A stretch of 64,000 nt of DNA, from assembly GCF_015690345.1 (NCBI RefSeq), contig NZ_JADPUN010000185.1, forward strand, positions 1 through 64,000. The letters run 5' to 3'. Of this stretch, positions 24,783 through 31,468 are shown one piece after another. The position numbers were made by a program, and so were the translations under genes. The stretch's first letter is position 1, and the number at the start of each line of letters is the position of its first letter. Below the pieces are notes generated by a model, which saw nothing but the letters and a program-made list of their open reading frames with translations, made no database searches and had not been told where the DNA came from. This stretch comes from Plantactinospora alkalitolerans. GTDB lineage: Bacteria > Actinomycetota > Actinomycetes > Mycobacteriales > Micromonosporaceae.

Positions 24783-25226
24783 CACTTCTTCGACCTCGGC
24801 GGTACCCTCCTCGCCCTCGACGACCACGACGAGATCGCCTTCGACGAGCATCACCGGGTCACGATCCTGCCCGGCGTCACGCGTCGGCTGGCGGCTCTGG
24901 CCGGAACTCCGGTCTTCGTCGTGACCAACCAGGCGGGCCTCGCGGACGGGACGCTAACCCCCGGGCGGTTTCACGACCTCTGTGACCAGTTGTCCACCGC
25001 CACCCAGGGAGTGGTCACCGACTACGCGGTCTGCGCGCACCCGCGCGACGCCGGATGCACCTGCCGCAAGCCCCGGCCGGGTCTGGTCCTCGGCCTGGCC
25101 CGGGCCCATCACATCGACCTGGCGACGTCGACGATGATCGGTGACACCGAGACCGACCGGGAACTCGCGGTCGCGGCGGGAATCGGGCACTTCACCTGGG
25201 CCGCCGAATTCCTCAGGGAGCCATGA
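24750..25226 (+). CDS. HAD-superfamily phosphatase-like hydrolase
   Basis: A 158-aa HAD-IIIA-type hydrolase. Motif I is FFDLGGTLLAL (nucleophile Asp kept, the usual second Asp replaced by Gly, as in some HAD groups), motif II FVVTNQAG, motif III CRKPRPGLVL and motif IV GDTETDRELA. A Cys-rich loop (CAHPRDAGCTCRK) resembles the zinc loop of HisB-N/GmhB phosphatases. ATG 24750 is preferred because GGAGG lies 10 nt upstream. It overlaps the decarboxylase stop and is last in the operon; the phosphorylated substrate is unknown. Confidence 0.85.
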   Translation: MRRPVAMRRPAHFFDLGGTLLALDDHDEIAFDEHHRVTILPGVTRRLAALAGTPVFVVTNQAGLADGTLTPGRFHDLCDQLSTATQGVVTDYAVCAHPRDAGCTCRKPRPGLVLGLARAHHIDLATSTMIGDTETDRELAVAAGIGHFTWAAEFLREP

Positions 25227-25305
25227 CGGAACGCCTCGGCCGGTGGTCACGGCGCGGGACCGCCGCGGTGGGTCGGCACGAGGGGGCCGGGAGAGCCGTG
25301 TCGGC

Positions 25306-25887
25306 TCAGTCCAGGCAGGTCAGGGCGACCTCGGCCGACCGCATCAGGCTGGCCCGGTCGGGGTTGATGGCGCCCATCACCCGCAGGCCCTGCAGGCTTG
25401 TCACCAGGAAGTTGGCCAGGTCACGTGCGCTGCGGGCGGTCGGGATCTGACCGCGGAGCTGCCCCTCGGCGAGCACGTCGAAGAGTGCGACTTCGAGTGA
25501 CTGGGTGGTCGACCGGAGCCGCTCGGCGACCCGGAGGTCGGTGTGGGCCCGTTCCATCGCCGCACCCACGATCAGGCAGGCCTGTCGCCGGGAGTCCCGG
25601 GCGATGTCGTCGACAACACCGACGAACACCTCACGGATGACGTCGCGGGCGTCGTTGCCGGCGCGGAGCATATCGGTCAGCGGGGCCGCGTACCGCTGCC
25701 GGTATAGGTCGAGCGCGGCCAGGTACAGGCCGTCCTTGCTGCCGAACGCCGCGTAGAGCGAGCCACTGCCCAGGCCGGTCGCCTCGGCCAGATCCCGCAT
25801 CGAGGTGCCCTCGTAGCCTTTGCGCCGGAACACGTCCATCGCCGCGGCTACCGCGACGTCAACGTCAAACTCCCGATTACGCGCCAC
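25306..25887 (-). CDS. TetR-family transcriptional regulator
   Basis: A 193-aa TetR repressor with HTH at residues 8-55 (AAAMDVFRRKGYEGTSMRDL, then GLGSGSLYAAFGSKDGLYLA). The C-terminal half resembles the TetR_C group found with oxidoreductases. GTG 25887 is 6 nt after TACGGT with TTGGTA as -35, a leaderless promoter. It is divergent from a Gfo/Idh/MocA gene 334 bp away; two inverted copies of a 25-bp motif, one over its own -35 box, link the two genes. Confidence 0.92.
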   Translation of the reverse strand: MARNREFDVDVAVAAAMDVFRRKGYEGTSMRDLAEATGLGSGSLYAAFGSKDGLYLAALDLYRQRYAAPLTDMLRAGNDARDVIREVFVGVVDDIARDSRRQACLIVGAAMERAHTDLRVAERLRSTTQSLEVALFDVLAEGQLRGQIPTARSARDLANFLVTSLQGLRVMGAINPDRASLMRSAEVALTCLD

Positions 25888-25902
25888 GGGCCTACCGTAC
25901 GC

Positions 25903-25927
25903 CTTTCTGGAACGACTACCAAAGTAT
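25903..25927 (+). promoter_or_regulatory. TetR binding motif copy A
   Basis: CTTTCTGGAACG, 5 bp, CAAAGTAT. It overlaps the -35 box of the tetR promoter. A second copy (26035-26059) has the same spacing in reverse orientation and matches 18 of 20 bases outside the spacer. Confidence 0.55.
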
Positions 25928-26034
25928 TCGGAAGCCCTCTGCTGCCCGTGGCGACCCACCGGCCGCGCCAGACCGCCGCGTTGAACCATTGTGGCTCGTG
26001 GGGAGCGGCGGATCGGGATTGTGAGCGTAGCCAT

Positions 26035-26059
26035 ATTCTTTGTCGTACGTTCCAGATAG
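26035..26059 (-). promoter_or_regulatory. TetR binding motif copy B
   Basis: On the minus strand CTATCTGGAACG, 5 bp, CAAAGAAT. It overlaps a TATTCT hexamer (26034-26039) that could serve the Gfo/Idh/MocA gene, so both divergent genes may share one repressor. Confidence 0.5.
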
Positions 26060-26221
26060 TCGTTAGCGTAGGCAGCACGGCACGGGGATCGGAAGTGGCC
26101 ATGACGGCGGTGCCGCCGCCAGGACCTCCCGGGCGTGCCGGAACCGCCCGAAACCACCATTCCGGCTGTTCCGGACGAAATCCCGCCTATCGTGCGACCG
26201 AGAACCGACCGGAGGAACAGC

Positions 26222-27316
26222 ATGGCCCCGACAGGCGTAGGCATCATCGGCCCCGGCGCGTGGGCGTCCAGCTCCCACATCCCGGTGCTCGCCGCCTCCC
26301 CGGCGTTCGAACTGCGCGCGGTGAGCACCTCCCGGCGGGCCTCGGCGGACGCCGCAGCGGCCAGGTACGGCGTGCCCGGCTACCACGACCACCGGGACCT
26401 CATCGAGCACCCCGGTGTCGACCTGGTGGTCGTCGCCGTCCAGGTCACCCGGCACTTCGAGCTGATCTCGGCGGCGCTTCGCGCGGGCAAGATGGTCTAC
26501 AGCGAGTGGCCGCTCGCCAACGGCCTGGCCGAAGCCGAGCGCCTCGCCGAACTGGCCCGGACGGCCGGGGTCCGTACCGTGGTCGGGCTTCAGGGCCGCT
26601 ACGCCCCCGAGGTCCGGTACGCCCGCGACCTGATCCACGACGGGTACGTCGGCACGGTGCTCGGCACCGCGATGGTCGGCTCCGGCATGGTCTGGGGCGG
26701 CGAGGTGGCCAGCCACAGCCAGGCCTACTGGTTCGACAACAGCAAGGGCGCGACGACGCTCACCTCCGCCACGCTGCACGCCCTCGATCCGCTGCACTCC
26801 GTGCTCGGCGAGTTCGATACGGTCACGGCGAACCTCGTCGTCGGACGTAGCGAGGCGACGGTCACCGAGGACGGCAGCCGGATCCCGGTCACCGCACCCG
26901 ACCAGGTTGCCATGATCGGCACCCTCGACTCGGGTGCGGCCGCCTCGATCTTCTACCGGGGCGGTGCGTCGCGCGGCGAGAACTTCCGCTGGGAGGTCAA
27001 CGGCACCGACGGGGACCTCGTGCTGACCGCGCCCTGGGGGAACATGCAGGTCGCCCAGCTCACCCTCGCCGGCGGTCGGGGGACCGACGCCGCCGTCACG
27101 CCCCTCACGGTCCCGCCGTCCTACTCGGAGGATGTTCCGGCGGAACTGGCGCGGACCCCCGCCGAAGGAGTCGCGCAGCTCTACGCGGCGCTCGCCCGCG
27201 ACCTGGCCGAGGACACCCGGACCGTGCCCGACTTCGCGCTCGCCCTGGCCCGGCACCGACTTATCGACGCCGTCGAGCGCTCCTCGGCCAGCGGCGTCGC
27301 CCAGTCCCTGAGGTGA
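26222..27316 (+). CDS. Gfo/Idh/MocA-family oxidoreductase
   Basis: A 364-aa NAD(P)-dependent sugar-type dehydrogenase. The nucleotide site is GVGIIGPGAWASSSHIP at the N-terminus, the family EKP motif is represented by YSEWPLANGLAEAE near residue 95 (the Lys is replaced by Trp-Pro-Leu), and the beta-sheet domain follows (GRYAPEVRYARDLI). Loss of the EKP lysine may change the reaction. ATG 26222 has a GGAGGAAC site. It is followed after 57 bp by a quinone-reductase-like gene, probably in one operon, and is likely controlled by the divergent TetR. Confidence 0.88.
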   Translation: MAPTGVGIIGPGAWASSSHIPVLAASPAFELRAVSTSRRASADAAAARYGVPGYHDHRDLIEHPGVDLVVVAVQVTRHFELISAALRAGKMVYSEWPLANGLAEAERLAELARTAGVRTVVGLQGRYAPEVRYARDLIHDGYVGTVLGTAMVGSGMVWGGEVASHSQAYWFDNSKGATTLTSATLHALDPLHSVLGEFDTVTANLVVGRSEATVTEDGSRIPVTAPDQVAMIGTLDSGAAASIFYRGGASRGENFRWEVNGTDGDLVLTAPWGNMQVAQLTLAGGRGTDAAVTPLTVPPSYSEDVPAELARTPAEGVAQLYAALARDLAEDTRTVPDFALALARHRLIDAVERSSASGVAQSLR

Positions 27317-27373
27317 CCAACGGCCGGCCGGCGCCCCGGCGCCGGCCGGCCCAGGACGATCGGAGTCGACGAC

Positions 27374-28333
27374 GTGAAAGCGGTAGGACTACTACGCCAT
27401 GGCGGACCCGAGGTACTCCAGGTCCTCGACGTGCCGACCCCGCACGCGGGACCGGGCGAGGTCCGGATCCGGGTACGGGTCGCGGCGGTCAACCCGGCCG
27501 ACACCCTGATCCGGGCCGGCCTGACGCCCATACGCCAGCGCGGTGCGCATCCGGTCATCCCCGGCCTCGACGTCGCCGGGACCATCGACGAGATCGGCCC
27601 CGGCACCGACACCGGCCTCGCCGTCGGCGACGAGGTGATGGCCATGGTCAACCCCACCCGGCCGGGCGGCGGCGGATACGCCGAACGGGTCGTGCTTTCC
27701 GAGTCGTGGGTGGCACCGGTTCCGACCGGGGCGAGCCTCGCCGAGGCGGCCACGCTGCCGTTGAACGGGCTCACCGCCCTGCACGCCCTCGATCAGCTCG
27801 ACCTTCCCGAGGGAAGCACGATCGCCGTCACCGGCGCGGCCGGGGCGGTCGGCGGGTACGCCCTGCAACTCGCCAAGGCCGCCGGTCACCGCGTACTGGC
27901 CGACGCCGCGCCGGCCGACGTACCGCTCGTCGCCGCGCTCGGTGCCGACGACGTCGTCCCGCGCGGGCCGGGTGTCGCCGACCGGTTCCGTGAACTCACC
28001 TCCCAGGGTGTCGACGCGGTGGTCGACGCCGCGATCATCGGCGTACCGCTGTTGGCCGCCATCCGCCGCGACGGCGCCCTCGCGTACGTGCGAGAGGTGC
28101 CGGACTCGACGGCGTTCGCGCAGGCGGCCGCGGCGCGTGGCATCAGGCTGGTCCACGCCTTCGTGCACGAGTACGACGGACGGCGCGACAAGCTCGACCT
28201 GCTCTGCCGGCTCGCCGGCGAAGGGCGGCTCGGCCTCCGGGTCGCCGACACCTTCCTGCCGCAACGTGCGGCCGAAGCCCACCGGCTCCTCGAAGCCGGC
28301 GGCGTACGCGGCCGGCTGGTCCTCGAATTCTGA
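27374..28333 (+). CDS. Zinc-free MDR oxidoreductase (quinone reductase-like)
   Basis: A 319-aa medium-chain reductase. Landmarks are MKAVGLLRHGGPEVLQVLDV, the VAAVNPADTLIR segment, VIPGLDVAGTIDEIG, and the NADPH motif VTGAAGAVGGYALQLAK near residue 155. No zinc cysteines are seen, as in quinone and enone reductases. It should reduce an alkene, quinone or carbonyl with NADPH. GTG 27374 follows the Gfo/Idh/MocA gene by 57 bp. A strong terminator lies 35 bp after the stop. Confidence 0.9.
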   Translation: MKAVGLLRHGGPEVLQVLDVPTPHAGPGEVRIRVRVAAVNPADTLIRAGLTPIRQRGAHPVIPGLDVAGTIDEIGPGTDTGLAVGDEVMAMVNPTRPGGGGYAERVVLSESWVAPVPTGASLAEAATLPLNGLTALHALDQLDLPEGSTIAVTGAAGAVGGYALQLAKAAGHRVLADAAPADVPLVAALGADDVVPRGPGVADRFRELTSQGVDAVVDAAIIGVPLLAAIRRDGALAYVREVPDSTAFAQAAAARGIRLVHAFVHEYDGRRDKLDLLCRLAGEGRLGLRVADTFLPQRAAEAHRLLEAGGVRGRLVLEF

Positions 28334-28367
28334 CGCGTGGGCCATCGCGGCGACCTCGTCGGACCGG

Positions 28368-28400
28368 GGCCTGTCCGGCGGAGCAAGCCGGACAGGCCCG
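28368..28400. terminator. Perfect 13-bp terminator hairpin
   Basis: GGGCCTGTCCGGC (28368-28380) and its complement (28388-28400) with a 7-nt loop, between the convergent reductase and DUF1062 genes. Confidence 0.75.
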
Positions 28401-28415
28401 TGGCCCGAGGAGGGC

Positions 28416-28964
28416 TCAGCGCTTGAGCGTGAAGGTGAAGTCGCTGGAGAGCTTGCCGCTGAGCCGGACTGCCGAGACGAGTTTCCCCGCCGCGATCAGT
28501 CTGTCGACCTCGGCGCGCGGCAGATCGCAACCTTCGGCGATCAGTCGCACCGGCCGGACCGGGATCCGGGCCGCAAAGCGGACCGAGATGTCGATCACCT
28601 CGCGGTCCAGGTGATCCGATCCGCCGGTGTCGAGGCGCCAGGCGTCGTCCCAGTCGAGGGCGACGCGATTACGGCGCTGCACGACCGGATCCTGGAGCAG
28701 TTCGGCTGTCAGGCCAGGGTCGTTGTCGTGCAGCCGGTCCAGCAGCTCAGGTCGTACGGAACGCACGGTCATCCGCTCCAGGACCGTGAGCTTCGCGGTC
28801 TCCCCGCAGGCGGTACAGAGCGCGAGGAGCCAGACGTCGATGAGCTTGTGGTTTGCGTTGACGCGAAACTTACCGCTCGCCCGGAAGCGCTCGGACGCGC
28901 ACGTGTGGCATCGGCGGCGGACGAGCGGTAGGCAGGTGGGTACGACCATCCAGTTTTTGAGCAC
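28416..28964 (-). CDS. DUF1062-family zinc-ribbon protein
   Basis: A 182-aa protein of the DUF1062 type: LKNWMVVPTCLPLVRRRC begins the domain, two CxxC pairs (CHTC and CTAC) form a probable zinc ribbon, and the tail reads SGKLSSDFTFTLKR. The family is widespread in actinomycetes and firmicutes without known function; the ribbon suggests nucleic-acid binding. GTG 28964 is used because relatives begin with the LKNW segment; ATG 28949 is the alternative. No ribosome site is clear. Confidence 0.85.
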   Translation of the reverse strand: MLKNWMVVPTCLPLVRRRCHTCASERFRASGKFRVNANHKLIDVWLLALCTACGETAKLTVLERMTVRSVRPELLDRLHDNDPGLTAELLQDPVVQRRNRVALDWDDAWRLDTGGSDHLDREVIDISVRFAARIPVRPVRLIAEGCDLPRAEVDRLIAAGKLVSAVRLSGKLSSDFTFTLKR

Positions 28965-29059
28965 AGAAGTACACCGGTTTCCGTGAGAATTCCGCAGCAG
29001 AAGAAGCGCGGCGCAGATGCGCGACGCGCGACAGATCAGCGTTCGGGAGGTCTCACAGG

Positions 29060-29191
29060 GTGTACAACGGCATGTCCTTGACCTGGACGACGTGGTTCGA
29101 CAGCACGGTAGTGGCGCACGACGGCGCCCCGCCAGTGGATTTCGGGGCGAATGTCTTCCAGGACTGGAAGAAGCTGAGGTTCGGTGGGTGA
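29060..29191 (+). pseudogene. Small ORF, possible C-terminal relic of a larger protein
   Basis: A 43-codon frame starting GTG: VYNGMSLTWTTWFDSTVV, then AHDGAPPVDFGANVFQDWKK and LRFGG. The Trp/Phe-rich and Asp/Gly-rich pattern reads like the end of a secreted or carbohydrate-active protein rather than random GC-rich frame. The frame stays open upstream to near 29012 without a good start or ribosome site. It may be a remnant; it could also be chance. Confidence 0.3.
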
Positions 29192-29235
29192 GGGGCGGTG
29201 AGTTCGGACCAGACGGCTCCAGGATCGGTCACGGC

Positions 29236-29262
29236 GGGCCGGCGACGGGAGGTCGCCGGCCC
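29236..29262. terminator. Terminator hairpin of the secreted esterase gene
   Basis: GGGCCGGCGAC (29236-29246) and its complement (29252-29262) with a 5-nt loop, 15 bp beyond the stop of the minus-strand esterase gene. Confidence 0.7.
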
Positions 29263-29276
29263 ACCGTGCCTGCTGG

Positions 29277-31160
29277 CTACCGAACCCGTAGCTGCTGGTG
29301 GACCGCCGCGGCGGGAGCGTAGGTCGGGTCGCCGGAGTAGGCGACGTGGACCGGGTAGACCCCTGCGGACAGTCCGGTGGTCGGCAGCCCGATGACCGCC
29401 GCGCCGCCGGTCAGCGGCACCACCCGGGTGGTACCGCCGAAGGTGACGGCGACCTCACCGGTCGCCTTCGGGGCCCTGCTGTGCCGGGACTGTGCCCGCA
29501 CGTCGACGTTCAGCGTGAACGTGCCACCGTGGACGATCGACGCGGGTGTGGCCTTCGCCTTCACCGCGACTCCCACCGCGCCGGGCGGCGTCAGGGTGAC
29601 CCGGGCCGAACTTGCCTTGGTCGGGTCCGCCACCGACGTCGCCACGACGGTGAGCGACGGCGCGGTCTCGGCGGCGGCCACCGAGAGCAGACCGCCCGCG
29701 GAAATGGTCGTACCCGCCGAGGTCGCGCCCTTGACCGACCATGTCACCGCCGGGCTCACACCCTCGTTGGTCGTCACCCGGGCGCCGAACTGCCTGACCC
29801 AGTTCCAGCCCTTCGTCAGGTTCTGCGTCGCGGGCGTCACCGAGACGGAGTCGACCCCCGACCACAGGTGGTCCCTGGCGAAGGTCGTGAACAGCTGCCC
29901 CGCCGTCATCCCGTCGTGCGCGCCGGGGACCTGGGTCGTCTCGGCGGCGAACCCCCGAGCCCTGAAGTTGTCCGCGATGGCGTTCTGGGCGTTGAGGTTG
30001 CCCTCGAAGACACCGTTTCCGAGGAAGACGAAGAGGTCGTCGTTCCCGACCGCCGCCGCGATGTTGTCGTAGTCCTGAACGGTGAGCGACGGATTACCGG
30101 AGAAGTGCCCGTAGAACGCGAACGTGGTCGGATAGTTCCTGATCACGACCCCGCCCGTCATCCCGCCGTACGAGAACCCGGCGTAGGCGCGCCCGGCACG
30201 CTCGGTCGAGACGTTGTAGTTCTGCTCGACGAGCGGAAGGATCGTCTGGACCAGGTTGTTGGCGGCGTTGGTCTGGTTGTAGGAGGCGAAGCCGAGGCTG
30301 GTGCCGGTGAAGTGGTTTCCCATGGTGACAACCACAGTGGGCTCGATCTCGCCCCTGGCCGTCATGTTGTCCAGGATGTTCGGAACATTCGCCGGGACCA
30401 TGAAGTCGGTCTCGTCACCGAAGATGCCGTGGGCGAGATACGCGACCTTGTACGGCTCCGCGCGGTTGGCATCGTAGTTGGCCGGCAGGTAGACGCCGAG
30501 GTAATGGCCACTGTCGCCCAGGATCGTGGTGTAGGGGACGTACTGGACGGTGCCCCGCTGCGAGGGGTCCGGCGCCGGCAGCTCGTACTTCGCACGCTCC
30601 CTCAGCACCGGGTCGTTCTGCTTCGCGGCGTACGGCACGTACACGGCATCGAGAACGTCGTTGTTCCTCACCCGGAACGAGGACTCGCCAGGGGGTCGGG
30701 GGTGTGTCGAGGCGGGATCCCAGATGCGCCTGTTCACCCAGCCCTGGGTCGGGTCCCAGACCCGGTACCAGTAGCTGAGACTCCCGGCGTGCAGGGGGAC
30801 CGAGACCGACCAGTATCCCTTCGCGTCCTTGGTCATGTCCCTGAGAAACTCGGTACCGCCGGCGTGGTACCGCCCCGGCTGCCACGCCTCCGGCTGGTAC
30901 CGCGTGTTGCCGGTGCCGACGTCCAGCAGAGTCAGGTCCCCGGCAAGGCGGACCTGTGTCGCGTTGGGATTGTGATAGACGAACGTGACGGTGTATCCGG
31001 TCGGTGAATGCCGATCCGGCCTGACGGTCGGGCCTTCCACACTCGTGGGCCTGCCTGCGGCGGCAGCCGGCGCGGCGACGACGGCGCCCGCACCGAGTGA
31101 TATGAACGCGAGCAACGAGACCGCACGCCTGAGCCTGCGTCTTCCGGTCGCCTTCCTCAT
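29277..31160 (-). CDS. Secreted esterase (enterochelin-esterase-like) with N-terminal E-set and C-terminal Ig-like domains
   Basis: A 627-aa exported protein. Residues 1-36 are a signal peptide (RRAVSLLAFISLGAGAVVAA). Residues 45-160 resemble the E-set domain of esterases (TVTFVYHNPNATQVRLAGDL). The alpha/beta-hydrolase core has the nucleophile elbow AGFSYGGMTGG and a late His in GAHDGMTAG. The last 180 residues are beta-rich Ig-like repeats ending SGDPTYAPAAAVHQQLRVR. Relatives include feruloyl and siderophore esterases; an ester-cleaving role on plant polymer or small molecule is likely. A palindrome at 31303-31320 lies upstream. Confidence 0.88.
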   Translation of the reverse strand: MRKATGRRRLRRAVSLLAFISLGAGAVVAAPAAAAGRPTSVEGPTVRPDRHSPTGYTVTFVYHNPNATQVRLAGDLTLLDVGTGNTRYQPEAWQPGRYHAGGTEFLRDMTKDAKGYWSVSVPLHAGSLSYWYRVWDPTQGWVNRRIWDPASTHPRPPGESSFRVRNNDVLDAVYVPYAAKQNDPVLRERAKYELPAPDPSQRGTVQYVPYTTILGDSGHYLGVYLPANYDANRAEPYKVAYLAHGIFGDETDFMVPANVPNILDNMTARGEIEPTVVVTMGNHFTGTSLGFASYNQTNAANNLVQTILPLVEQNYNVSTERAGRAYAGFSYGGMTGGVVIRNYPTTFAFYGHFSGNPSLTVQDYDNIAAAVGNDDLFVFLGNGVFEGNLNAQNAIADNFRARGFAAETTQVPGAHDGMTAGQLFTTFARDHLWSGVDSVSVTPATQNLTKGWNWVRQFGARVTTNEGVSPAVTWSVKGATSAGTTISAGGLLSVAAAETAPSLTVVATSVADPTKASSARVTLTPPGAVGVAVKAKATPASIVHGGTFTLNVDVRAQSRHSRAPKATGEVAVTFGGTTRVVPLTGGAAVIGLPTTGLSAGVYPVHVAYSGDPTYAPAAAVHQQLRVR

Positions 31161-31468
31161 CTGAGGACACTCCTCCGTGGTCTCTTGTCGTGGCCTGCCC
31201 GGATCTCGTGGTCGTCCCGGCCGGTACGAGATCCAGGTCCACCGGATCGCATGCCTCCGCGGCGGCAGCTTCTGATCCGATGCGGGTGGTGTACTGGTGC
31301 CCTGCTAAATCGAATTAGCAGCGTCCGTAGTGTGGCCGGCCCCGCTTTCCGGTGTCAAGGGCGCCCAGGGTTGTCGCGATGTCGCGTTGTCCGGCCGCCC
31401 CCGTCGCGGCGTCGACGAGGTGGCGCGGTGCTCGGCCGGCGCGCCAGAGGGCACGCCGGTCCGACTGG
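31161..31468. other. Intergenic region with operator-like palindrome
   Basis: 308 bp between two minus-strand genes. It should hold the esterase promoter; the only strong feature is TGCTAAATCGAATTAGCA at 31303-31320. ATCTCGTGG-type repeats of GATCCGG are weak. No gene is credible here. Confidence 0.5.
31303..31320. promoter_or_regulatory. 18-bp AT-rich palindrome upstream of esterase gene
   Basis: TGCTAA, 6 bp (ATCGAA), TTAGCA. It is much richer in A+T than its surroundings and lies 143 bp before the esterase start, so it may be an operator or part of the promoter. Confidence 0.45.

Larger units (their letters stand above)
25888..26221. other. Divergent regulatory region tetR / Gfo-Idh-MocA gene
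   Basis: A 334-bp non-coding stretch. It holds the tetR promoter (TTGGTA 25917-25922, TACGGT 25894-25899, minus strand), motif copy A (25903-25927), motif copy B (26035-26059) and the GGAGGAACAGC ribosome site for ATG 26222. Frames through it look like shadows. Confidence 0.6.
28965..29276. other. Intergenic region with a small ORF and a terminator
   Basis: 312 bp between two minus-strand genes. It contains a 43-codon plus-strand ORF (29060-29191) and a perfect hairpin (29236-29262). The promoter of the DUF1062 gene should lie in the first 100 bases but no consensus boxes are clear. Confidence 0.5.
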
